IMG/VR virus record: IMGVR_UViG_3300021964_000174
Location: 1-39,892 of that record
DNA: 39,892 bases
Direction: 5' to 3' (one strand)
Origin: a virus
This document shows positions 22,507 to 27,972 of this stretch, one piece after another. The notes under the pieces are model-generated. The model was given only the letters and a program-made list of their open reading frames with translations, was not told the origin of the DNA and made no database searches. Made by a program: the position numbers and the translations under genes. The stretch's first letter is position 1. Every line of letters starts with the position of its first letter.

Positions 22507-22709
22507 CGCCCCGCCCCCATCATGACGTAGTTTTTGGCGGTTAGCTCGTGGCGCACGCGCTCAATCTGGGCTTCGAGCAGTTCGATCTGGTCAGAGCATT
22601 CGAGTAACGCGGTTACCAGCGTGAAATAATCTACGTCCTGCTCTTCCATGAGCTTGGCAAGGCGGCGGATGTACTGGCTGAAGGTTTCGTCTTCGTGTTG
22701 TTCGATCAT
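22503..22709 (-). CDS. Small acidic helical protein (68 aa)
   Basis: ATGA overlaps join it to both neighbours. The body is helical, with heptads at residues 40-60 (IELLEAQIERVRHEL). It is acidic in the first half. No motif is recognised. Confidence 0.5.
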   Translation of the reverse strand: MIEQHEDETFSQYIRRLAKLMEEQDVDYFTLVTALLECSDQIELLEAQIERVRHELTAKNYVMMGAGR

Positions 22710-22915
22710 GTCTTCTGTCCCTCACAGATTTTGAAGTGCGCGCACTTGCAGATGTAGGCGGGCTTGACGGTGCGCATGGGCGTCTCGTTGCACGGGCAGT
22801 TGCACACGTTCTTGGTGACGCTATCGCCCAGGCCGTAGGTTTCCGCGTGGAAATACTCACAGTCGCGGCACCGGGCGGCGTGGCCGGAGAATTTGCGGAG
22901 CGTTACGGAGGTCAT
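22706..22915 (-). CDS. Small cysteine-rich zinc-binding protein (69 aa)
   Basis: The start is the ATG at 22915 (ATGA overlap). CRDC lies at about residues 17-20, CNCPC at 38-42 and CKCAHFKIC near the C-terminus, together with nearby histidines. These could bind two zinc ions. It is part of the early leftward block of small genes. Function is unknown. Confidence 0.6.
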   Translation of the reverse strand: MTSVTLRKFSGHAARCRDCEYFHAETYGLGDSVTKNVCNCPCNETPMRTVKPAYICKCAHFKICEGQKT

Positions 22916-23388
22916 CGTTTGAACTCCTGTGCGAGCTTGTGGCGGCGCTCCATCATCGCCTTGGCAATCCCGACTAGAGAACCGTGCATGGCGCCAAGGT
23001 TTTCGCGTCCTGCGGCGCATTCTCGAACGTAATCGGCATCGCGGCGCAGCTTGTCGAATTCGTGGTTCTTCGGCAGGCGGTGCTTGTCGCGCACGAAATC
23101 CCATAGGCCGCAAATCCAGCCTTCATCACACGCCTTGTTCGTGATCTTGGGGTTGCTCCAGAGCGTTTTCGTCACGAGTTCGGCAGACCATGGGTCGCTG
23201 GTGTCCTTGCCGCTTGGCGGCTGCAACTTGCGCGATTGTTCCAGGAACAGATCAAGCCCCATGGGATTTTCCGGCGCAGCGCCATTGCCCCTGATCACGG
23301 CACCCTCTGCCTGCCCATAGATGTCGCCCGTGCGCAGATAGTGCATATACGCCGCTTCACCGGGCTTCCGCTTCTTCTGAAAATCCAT
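22912..23388 (-). CDS. Hypothetical early protein following the replication initiator (158 aa)
   Basis: The ATG at 23388 lies one base after the initiator stop, with GGAGG inside the initiator's last codons. The protein starts with a basic segment (DFQKKRKPGE) and is mixed helical; cysteines at about 86, 92 and 122 show no zinc pattern. In lambda-like phages this position (after O) is held by a helicase loader, but no loader or AAA+ motif is visible here. Confidence 0.55.
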   Translation of the reverse strand: MDFQKKRKPGEAAYMHYLRTGDIYGQAEGAVIRGNGAAPENPMGLDLFLEQSRKLQPPSGKDTSDPWSAELVTKTLWSNPKITNKACDEGWICGLWDFVRDKHRLPKNHEFDKLRRDADYVRECAAGRENLGAMHGSLVGIAKAMMERRHKLAQEFKR

Positions 23389-23389
23389 C

Positions 23390-24223
23390 TCACCGTCCTC
23401 CGTTCAAAACGTATTCCTGATATTCTTTAGGCGTCATACCATTCGAGAGTCGGTCATCCGCGTGGCGCCCGTTCCCATAGCGCCCCTCGCAAACCTTGCT
23501 GAGATTGCTGTCCTCCTTCCAAAGCCAGTCAAAGCTAAACCACGGCTGCTCGACGAGGTAATCGGACTGATTGGCCTTCGCCATCGCCTCTTCGAACTCA
23601 GCCATCGTGTAGTGGTTGTCGTCCATGATCTGCCGGATGCGATCGCGGCGATCCCTGGTCAGTTTTCGAACCTGGGCCTTGCCGGTGTCTTTGGCGTAGG
23701 CGTTCCACGTCTGGCGGATGTGCTCCAGGTCCGGGTCCATGTCGGTTGGCAAATCCATCTGCTTTGCCATTGGCGCTCTACGGCCAGTAACTGCGGTAGC
23801 AGTTACTTTTCCTTCTTCTCCTTCTTCTCCTTCTTTGTATGTTTGTCGGGTAGTTGTCGGGTAGTTGTCAGTCTGTTTGTCGGGTAGTTGTCGGCCGTCC
23901 TGATATTCGTCGTAATTACAAATCGTTACGAGGCACGGCCGCCTGTCGCCCAAGTTGTCGATTTTTATGATGTTGTGGTTCGTTAGAGCCCTAACGATCG
24001 TTCGAATATTGCGCACAGACAGGCCAGACTTTTCAGATATTTCACGAACCGAAATCATCAGTTGTCCGCGCTTTATGTTGTACGGTCGCCCACGGTAATC
24101 AATGACCCGGTCCTTCCACTCGACATGAGTCAAAAGATCAATGAACACCAAACGAGCCATAGGATTTCGTCCGAGAAGGTCGTTTTCGTACAACTTGCGA
24201 TGCAGCTTGATGTAACCGCTCAT
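23390..24223 (-). CDS. Replication initiator, lambda O-like / replisome-organiser type (277 aa)
   Basis: The start is the ATG at 24223, overlapping the previous gene (ATGA). Residues about 1-105 match the winged-helix domain of phage replisome organisers: 'MSGYIKLHRKLYEN' at the start, then RGQLMISVREISEKSGLS (52-69) and a recognition helix RNIRTIVRALTNHNIIKI. A low-complexity linker (about 109-145) follows, and the gene sequence of this linker contains tandem iterons. The C-terminal half (about 155-277) is the expected partner-binding region. It probably opens the origin and recruits the host helicase. The linker's EGEEGEEG comes from a CTTCTTCTC microsatellite. Confidence 0.75.
   Translation of the reverse strand: MSGYIKLHRKLYENDLLGRNPMARLVFIDLLTHVEWKDRVIDYRGRPYNIKRGQLMISVREISEKSGLSVRNIRTIVRALTNHNIIKIDNLGDRRPCLVTICNYDEYQDGRQLPDKQTDNYPTTTRQTYKEGEEGEEGKVTATAVTGRRAPMAKQMDLPTDMDPDLEHIRQTWNAYAKDTGKAQVRKLTRDRRDRIRQIMDDNHYTMAEFEEAMAKANQSDYLVEQPWFSFDWLWKEDSNLSKVCEGRYGNGRHADDRLSNGMTPKEYQEYVLNGGR
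23787..23898. other. Putative replication origin: iterons inside the initiator gene
   Basis: On the + strand there are five tandem copies of an 11-bp unit, TTGTCGGGTAG: 23843-23853, 23854-23864, a diverged copy at 23865-23875, 23877-23887, and a partial copy at 23888-23898. Beside them lies a 30-base pure pyrimidine tract (23807-23836) and a perfect 8-bp inverted repeat with a 4-base loop (GTAACTGC/GCAGTTAC, 23787-23806). In lambda the origin iterons likewise lie inside gene O, between its DNA-binding and partner-binding domains. Confidence 0.7.
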
Positions 24224-24438
24224 TCGTCCGGTCCCTCGCCTGAAAACACATAGACCTCTTTGCCGCAGTCCCAGACGGGGAACCCGTACAGATACGCGGC
24301 ATCGAAGACGCCGATCTCTTGGCAAGCGGCGTGAAAATTGACAAATTCTGTGGGCGTCATCTCACCGCAGAGGTTGAGATAACGGATCGGCTTGGGTGTT
24401 GCCGATTTGCTATTGCTTCGATTGTGTGGGGATGGCAT
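24220..24438 (-). CDS. Small protein between HTH regulator and initiator (72 aa)
   Basis: The start is taken as the ATG at 24438 (MPSPHNRSN). The frame is open up to an ATG at 24537, but that extension would be the translation of a terminator hairpin. Residues 25-60 (LCGEMTPTEFVNFHAACQE) look folded, with four cysteines. It is joined to the initiator by ATGA. In lambda this position is between cII and O. Function is unknown. Confidence 0.55.
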   Translation of the reverse strand: MPSPHNRSNSKSATPKPIRYLNLCGEMTPTEFVNFHAACQEIGVFDAAYLYGFPVWDCGKEVYVFSGEGPDE

Positions 24439-24441
24439 ATG
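24413..24441 (+). promoter_or_regulatory. Possible rightward promoter for an antisense RNA
   Basis: TTGCTT (24413-24418) and CATATG (24436-24441) are 17 bases apart. The match is weak (4/6 and 3/6). It is listed because a strong + strand terminator lies 60-90 bases further on with no gene to serve. An RNA from here would be about 85 bases long. Confidence 0.25.
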
Positions 24442-24501
24442 TTGGCCTCGTTCGGTTGCTCCACATTCGAACGCAAACGCAACTAAGCACTCTTCTATCC
24501 G

Positions 24502-24534
24502 AACCCCGGCGTTACCCGCGCCGGGGTTTTTCTT
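24502..24534 (+). terminator. Orphan rightward rho-independent terminator
   Basis: AACCCCGGCG (24502-24511) and CGCCGGGGTT (24519-24528) form a perfect ten-pair stem with a seven-base loop, followed by five Ts. The T-run is on the + strand only, so it ends rightward transcripts. All annotated genes here run leftward. It lies against the 3' end of the HTH gene, as the lambda oop terminator lies in cII. Confidence 0.8.
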
Positions 24535-24806
24535 CATGCCGCTGTTCGCGCACTAGCGAAAGGCTTTTTTTTAGAGCCAGCGCGCTTTGCTGGTTGGGCG
24601 TCGCCACGCTGCAACGAGTGCAGGAACTCCAGCGTGATGCCTTCAAGGCCCCGACGCGGTGCCATGAGCACGATCCGGGGGAAGGCGTAGGATGGGATCG
24701 AGTTCCTGTGCTTCCAGTTCGCAACGGCGGGATAGCTCGCCTCCATGTCCTCGGCGAACTGCTTCAAAGTCCCCCATTCATCGATAAGTTCGGCGTATGT
24801 GCGCAT
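24534..24806 (-). CDS. HTH transcriptional regulator, Cro/CII-like position (90 aa)
   Basis: Residues about 10-45 (GTLKQFAEDMEASYPAVANW then KHRNSIPSYAF) form a Cro/YdaS-type helix-turn-helix with the usual 'xxWkxR..IP' ending. The C-terminus is basic (AKRAGSKKKP). The gene is divergent from the rightward operon across a 187-base control region and is first in the operon containing the initiator. There is no protease-type C-terminal domain, so it is not a LexA/CI-type repressor. A run of eight As near its 3' end encodes the lysines. Confidence 0.65.
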   Translation of the reverse strand: MRTYAELIDEWGTLKQFAEDMEASYPAVANWKHRNSIPSYAFPRIVLMAPRRGLEGITLEFLHSLQRGDAQPAKRAGSKKKPFASARTAA

Positions 24807-24832
24807 GATCGTCTCCGCTTGTTGTGGTTACG

Positions 24833-24861
24833 GTTATGCACAATGTTTCGCTGTTTGTAAA
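24833..24861 (-). promoter_or_regulatory. Leftward promoter of the HTH/initiator operon with possible operator
   Basis: Reading leftward, TTTACA (24861-24856) and CATAAC (24838-24833) are 17 bases apart, about 27 bases before the ATG at 24806. TGTTTCGC (24844-24851) lies in the spacer and is the reverse complement of GCGAAACA at 24898-24905, suggesting two copies of an operator half-site flanking the control region. Confidence 0.45.
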
Positions 24862-24868
24862 TTTGTTA

Positions 24869-24905
24869 TTGACGGCTCTGGCGAAGTTCTCCACATTGCG
24901 AAACA
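24869..24905 (+). promoter_or_regulatory. Rightward early promoter (weak) and operator-like GCGAAACA
   Basis: TTGACG (24869-24874) and CACATT (24892-24897) are 17 bases apart. GCGAAACA (24898-24905) lies immediately downstream and mirrors TGTTTCGC in the leftward promoter. The -35 is good, the -10 poor, which would suit a regulated promoter. Confidence 0.4.
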
Positions 24906-24971
24906 CGCCAACGCGACTGGCGTGTGGGGCCGGCAGGCGAAGGCGGGGACGCCAGCGGGGATGCCGGCCCC
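24903..24971 (+). promoter_or_regulatory. Two tandem perfect stem-loops in the leader of the rightward operon
   Basis: ACACGCCA/TGGCGTGT (24903-24910 with 24918-24925, loop 7) is followed without a gap by GGGGCCGGCA/TGCCGGCCCC (24926-24935 with 24962-24971, loop 26, itself containing GGCG/CGCC). No T-run follows. They lie 22 bases before the ATG at 24994 and directly before its ribosome-binding site. They may control early translation, protect the mRNA or act in antitermination. Confidence 0.55.
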
Positions 24972-24993
24972 TACTAACCAAGGAGATGGAACC

Positions 24994-25347
24994 ATGGAAG
25001 CATTCGAGTGGATGACAATTCCATTGAGCGGCCGCGAGCACGAAATGAGCCGCCGCGAGTTGTTGATTGAAGTGCGTATTTATGAAGAGGACGGAACGCT
25101 GTATGCGGAGCCCGTTTATTACAAGGTGTTATCCGAAAACGATAACGTCATCATGGATGGTGCGCACTTGACCCGCCATCTTGAAGGTCGGATGTGGGAC
25201 TTTCTGCGGCTGACTGTCGAGGGCGAATATACCGACGACCGGCTGGCTGATATCCGTGAGTGGCACCCAGCGTTTGCCTATTTGCGCCGGGAAGATTTGG
25301 AACAAAAGCGCATGGACAACGAACGGTATCGCGCGTCAGTTTTGTGA
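24994..25347 (+). CDS. First gene of the rightward operon, unknown (117 aa)
   Basis: AAGGAGATGG precedes the ATG at 24994. The frame is open further upstream, but that would translate the leader hairpins. The protein is acidic, mixed alpha-beta, with a conserved-looking 'RLADIREWHPAF' near residue 85. There are no cysteines or membrane segments. Being first after the control region, it may be an early host-takeover or regulatory protein. I do not recognise the family. Confidence 0.6.
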   Translation: MEAFEWMTIPLSGREHEMSRRELLIEVRIYEEDGTLYAEPVYYKVLSENDNVIMDGAHLTRHLEGRMWDFLRLTVEGEYTDDRLADIREWHPAFAYLRREDLEQKRMDNERYRASVL

Positions 25348-25367
25348 GCCCACAATGAGTACAGTGC

Positions 25368-25487
25368 ATGAAATGGAAACTGCTTGCAGCTGCATCGCTG
25401 CTCGTCCCATGGAACGCCTACGCGGCGGACCTCGGCGGAAATTGCTGCGCGGATCTCGAAGAACGGGTTGCCGAGCTTGAAGCCACG
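25368..25487 (+). repeat. Duplicate of the first 120 bp of the porin gene
   Basis: This segment matches 27853-27972 at 117 of 120 positions, by eye. The three differences are silent (ctg/cta, aat/aac, gcg/gcc). Similarity begins at the start codon and ends at codon 40. Flanks on either side are unrelated. Confidence 0.9.
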
Positions 25488-25721
25488 CTAGTTGCGTGTG
25501 TGGTGTTCGCTCTGGGCATGTGGCTGCTGTGTGTCGGCTACATGCTCCGAGCGGAGTATCTGGAGAAGCGAGATGGGAAAAGACAAGATGCCAAGAACAG
25601 CATTAGGCTGGTTGAAAGTGCGCGAGATCGACGCCGCGCCAGCAGAAGACTTCGAGACCGTAGAAGATGGGAACGTGGTTCGGCTGAAGCAAAGGGAAAC
25701 CGAACTATTCGCCGCCGCTAG
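25368..25721 (+). CDS. Chimeric protein: porin N-terminus fused to a membrane segment (117 aa)
   Basis: Residues 1-40 are identical to those of the porin at 27853. They comprise a signal peptide (about 1-20, ending AYAA) and the short coiled coil DLEERVAELEAT. From residue 41 the sequence differs: a hydrophobic segment (about 41-59) and then a strongly basic tail. The tail from about residue 69 overlaps the 25573 gene in another frame, so it may be fortuitous coding. The chimera could be exported and inserted in the membrane. It may be a duplication relic or a new gene formed by capturing the porin 5' end. Confidence 0.5.
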   Translation: MKWKLLAAASLLVPWNAYAADLGGNCCADLEERVAELEATLVACVVFALGMWLLCVGYMLRAEYLEKRDGKRQDAKNSIRLVESARDRRRASRRLRDRRRWERGSAEAKGNRTIRRR

Positions 25722-25836
25722 GGAAGCCCAGAACAAGATCACCCACTACACAGCTGAGCTTGATCGCATCTATCGTGAGATCGACAAGTGCTGCCAGGCG
25801 ATCAACTGCCGGCTTCAGACGGGGGACGATCAATGA
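25573..25836 (+). CDS. Small coiled-coil protein upstream of the ERF gene (87 aa)
   Basis: The ATG at 25573 follows GGAGAAG. The protein has an acidic centre and a helical C-terminal half (RETELFAAAREAQNKITHY... then IYREIDKCCQ). Its stop overlaps the ERF gene start (ATGA). It overlaps the chimeric gene's tail in another frame. Its function is probably in recombination or a regulatory step, but only context says so. Confidence 0.55.
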   Translation: MGKDKMPRTALGWLKVREIDAAPAEDFETVEDGNVVRLKQRETELFAAAREAQNKITHYTAELDRIYREIDKCCQAINCRLQTGDDQ

Positions 25837-26507
25837 GACACGTCCAAGACATGCCCCCTTCTATTGTCGTCGCAATTGCGAAAATACAGAAGGCTATGGA
25901 GGCCGTCGAGCACGACGGAACGAACACCCACGGCAATTACAAATTCGCATCGACGGATGCTGTTTATGCGGCGCTTTCAGCTAAGATGGGCGAAGTTGGG
26001 CTAACTATTATTACACTGGAAGACCCGCCAGAGTTCAAGCAAATAGATGGTCCAAAGGGTCCGCAGAGATGGTGCCAATTCACGTTCCGTTTTGTTCTTG
26101 CAACCGAGGATGGCACTTGGACGGACGAAAGGTGTTGTCGTACCCTTCACATGCAAATCCTCGGGCCGCAGAGTTACATGGCAGCGCAATCCTACTGCGA
26201 GAAGGCGTTTCTTAGATCGCTCTTTAAGATACCGACCGGCGATCTTGATCTTGATCAACTGCCGTCTGACGGGGCAACGGAAGGCGAAAAGAAATCATCA
26301 GCGGCTGCTAAGCGCGAAGGACTGTGGGATCAGTTTAACGCAGAACTCGACATGGCCTTGGAGATAGAAGACGGCCATCAGGCAATGAGTGCGATCGTTG
26401 CTGTCGAGCAGCGGTATAATTCAAAGATGCCTAAGAAGTGGAAGGAGCCGATGTGGGATGCGCTGGAGCGTGCCCGGCAGACGGCTGGCCAGAGGCAACT
26501 GCTGTGA
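25833..26507 (+). CDS. ERF-family single-strand annealing recombinase (224 aa)
   Basis: The start at 25833 overlaps the previous stop (ATGA). The N-terminal half has the ERF pattern: 'IVVAIAKIQKAMEAV' then 'NTHGNYKFASTDAVYAALS' and KMGEVGLTII. Later 'ILGPQSYMAAQSYCEKAFL' and 'LFKIPTGDLD' (AxSYxxRyaLxxlfgIptgDdD) also match. ERF proteins anneal complementary single strands and can circularise the injected genome or promote recombination. The C-terminal 60 residues are a variable helical tail. Confidence 0.85.
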   Translation: MRHVQDMPPSIVVAIAKIQKAMEAVEHDGTNTHGNYKFASTDAVYAALSAKMGEVGLTIITLEDPPEFKQIDGPKGPQRWCQFTFRFVLATEDGTWTDERCCRTLHMQILGPQSYMAAQSYCEKAFLRSLFKIPTGDLDLDQLPSDGATEGEKKSSAAAKREGLWDQFNAELDMALEIEDGHQAMSAIVAVEQRYNSKMPKKWKEPMWDALERARQTAGQRQLL

Positions 26508-26956
26508 GGCCGTTTCTCACGATCGCCAGCGATCTAGAGCGGCGAGCGGACATCAGGCGGGGCGACGCAATTGCGCCCCTCTTGATTGAAGCGATGCAGG
26601 CGATCCGCGAACTGGTGCGGCGGCTTGATTTGAAGCCCCGCTCCACGCCGCAGCACAGACGGTTCTTTGCGCTGATCAAAGCAGCCTTTAAGCACTGGCC
26701 CGAGGGTCATGAGGTTCAATGTGGGTCAGCGGAAGGGCTGCGCGATTATCTCCAGATCAAGGCAGGGTTTGGCGTGCCTCACAAGATCGTAAGAGGCGAC
26801 ACAACCTACATCTGGTTCGAGCACAAGTCTGTCGCTTACGACAAGATGAGCCAAGAAGAGTTCTCGAAGTTAGCTGACAAGGTTGAAGCGATCATAGAGG
26901 ACACCATCGGCGTGCCAGCGGACAAACTTTTGGAGATGGATCGGAGCGAGACGTGA
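26504..26956 (+). CDS. DUF1367-like recombination-associated phage protein (150 aa)
   Basis: Start GTG at 26504 overlaps the ERF stop (GTGA). 'HRRFFALIKAAFKHWPEG' (about residues 47-64), 'LRDYLQIKAGFG' and the C-terminal 'KMSQEEFSKLADKVEAIIE' follow the order of motifs in DUF1367 proteins, found next to recombination genes in lambdoid phages. Its activity is unknown. Coupled genes on both sides support the assignment to the recombination operon. Confidence 0.6.
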   Translation: MRPFLTIASDLERRADIRRGDAIAPLLIEAMQAIRELVRRLDLKPRSTPQHRRFFALIKAAFKHWPEGHEVQCGSAEGLRDYLQIKAGFGVPHKIVRGDTTYIWFEHKSVAYDKMSQEEFSKLADKVEAIIEDTIGVPADKLLEMDRSET

Positions 26957-27180
26957 GTAACGTCAGCCGGTGCCTTCGTCGATGCATAGAAAACGGATAT
27001 GGTTATGAAGATGCGGCACGACTTTGCGGCGTTCAAGACACTGATGAGTTCCGTCGGTGCTACCTCGACTGCGCCAGACAACACGAAGAGTTCAGACGCT
27101 TCAGAGCCCGAGCTAGTCGATGTCATCGACCAGATGCACGATCTAGCAAAGCTGGGCCACACACCCTGGACGATCAGTGA
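26953..27180 (+). CDS. Small Cys/Arg-rich protein (75 aa)
   Basis: Start GTG at 26953 overlaps the preceding stop (GTGA). The first 50 residues look like a real protein, with CLRRCIENGYGYEDAARLCG and then CYLDC giving a C-x3-C...C...C-x3-C pattern. The last 20 residues overlap the next gene in a different frame. It may bind a metal. Function is unknown. Confidence 0.45.
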   Translation: MSNVSRCLRRCIENGYGYEDAARLCGVQDTDEFRRCYLDCARQHEEFRRFRARASRCHRPDARSSKAGPHTLDDQ

Positions 27181-27247
27181 GGCAACCGGTGTTCCTTATA
27201 TCTCCGTGGAGTATTGGTATCATGCAAACGGTTATCATAGCGATTAG
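27044..27247 (+). CDS. Small HTH-like protein (67 aa)
   Basis: The start is chosen at the ATG at 27044; in-frame ATGs at 26999 and 27005 are possible. The C-terminal half 'DLAKLGHTPWTISEATGVPY' then ISVEYWYHANGY is a convincing short helix-turn-helix. It overlaps the preceding gene by 137 bases in another frame, so one of the two starts may be misjudged or an ancient frameshift may have split a single gene. Confidence 0.4.
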   Translation: MSSVGATSTAPDNTKSSDASEPELVDVIDQMHDLAKLGHTPWTISEATGVPYISVEYWYHANGYHSD

Positions 27248-27593
27248 TGTATGGGTTCCGGTGTCGCTGTTGGCGGCGGTGGTGTTTTATGTGCTGGTTC
27301 GATCGGGGGAGGATGATGGGCGATCGGCAGAACTTTACGCAGAAGACGAGAAACAACGCCTTCTTGATCGCCAAAGGACGCTGCGCTCGTTGCAACAAGA
27401 AGATCATGGCGGGCGAGACATGGCACGCGGATCACATAAATCCGGACTTCTTCGAGGGAATGAACGACATCGCAAATTGCCAAGTAATGTGTATCCCCTG
27501 CCACAAAGAAAAAACAAAAACAGACCGCAAGAATATTGCCAAGTCACATCGTTTGCAAAAGCGCGAGCGTGGCGAGCGAGGTCGCAAGCGTAA
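27222..27593 (+). CDS. Possible single-pass membrane protein overlapping the HNH gene (123 aa)
   Basis: The ATG at 27222 overlaps the end of the HTH-like gene. Residues 3-26 form a clear membrane segment followed by acidic and basic residues. From about residue 32 the frame overlaps the HNH gene entirely, and its sequence there looks like out-of-frame coding. Either a short membrane peptide is made with an incidental tail, or this frame is not used. Confidence 0.3.
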   Translation: MQTVIIAISVWVPVSLLAAVVFYVLVRSGEDDGRSAELYAEDEKQRLLDRQRTLRSLQQEDHGGRDMARGSHKSGLLRGNERHRKLPSNVYPLPQRKNKNRPQEYCQVTSFAKARAWRARSQA

Positions 27594-27666
27594 GGGTTCG
27601 CCAATGATGGGAACGTTGGCCAGTGGCTGGAAAAAGCCAATGCGTGGAAAAGCTCATAAGAGATAG
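27316..27666 (+). CDS. HNH endonuclease (116 aa)
   Basis: GGGGGAGG precedes ATGATG; the second ATG (27316) has the better spacing. CARC (23-26) and CIPC (59-62) bind structural zinc. WHADHI (36-41), N54 and H63 supply the HNH catalytic set. The C-terminal 45 residues are very basic. In many phages such proteins sit beside terminase genes; here it is in the recombination operon, more than 10 kb from terminase, so a role in recombination or host-DNA degradation is also possible. Confidence 0.8.
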   Translation: MGDRQNFTQKTRNNAFLIAKGRCARCNKKIMAGETWHADHINPDFFEGMNDIANCQVMCIPCHKEKTKTDRKNIAKSHRLQKRERGERGRKRKGSPMMGTLASGWKKPMRGKAHKR

Positions 27667-27699
27667 CGCGCGGCGAAATCCCATCTCCCGCTGTGCGCT

Positions 27700-27733
27700 G
27701 GCCCCGGAGGTAGCGCGATATGCCTTCGGGGCC
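27700..27733 (+). terminator. Strong hairpin after the HNH gene, before the porin
   Basis: GGCCCCGGAGG (27700-27710) pairs with CCTTCGGGGCC (27723-27733), eleven pairs including one G-U, with a 12-base loop. No T-run follows, so it may be a Rho-assisted or processing structure separating the recombination operon from the porin transcript. No convincing porin promoter was found in 27734-27852. Confidence 0.45.
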
Positions 27734-27852
27734 ACACATCCCCAACATAACTGCAACACGCCTTGATTGAACCTCAAATCAGGCGCTTGGTGATAGGTGC
27801 ATCGCTAGTGCTGCGTCTTTGCGTGTATGGCCAACACACAAGGACTGATCTC

Positions 27853-27972
27853 ATGAAATGGAAACTACTTGCAGCTGCATCGCTGCTCGTCCCATGGAAC
27901 GCCTACGCGGCGGACCTCGGCGGAAACTGCTGCGCCGATCTCGAAGAACGGGTTGCCGAGCTTGAAGCCACG
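27853..27972 (+). repeat. First 120 bp of the porin gene, duplicated at 25368-25487
   Basis: This is the parent copy of the direct repeat described at 25368. It encodes the signal peptide and coiled coil. Confidence 0.9.

Noticed and set aside
23807-23836. CTTCTTCTC repeats as a CRISPR or independent microsatellite element.
   Set aside because: No spacers; it is an in-frame coding repeat (EGEEGEEG) and forms part of the proposed origin.
24439-24537. N-terminal extension of the 24220 gene from an ATG at 24537.
   Set aside because: It would translate the terminator hairpin (KKNPGAGNAGV) and has unlikely composition; the ATG at 24438 is preferred.
24566-24573. Run of eight As in the HTH mRNA as a programmed frameshift site leading into the next frame.
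   Set aside because: It only encodes lysines in a basic tail, has no downstream pseudoknot that I can see, and the next gene has its own likely start.
27763-27852. Thirty-residue N-terminal extension of the porin.
   Set aside because: It would bury the signal peptide; the duplicated copy also begins at the internal ATG, confirming the start at 27853.
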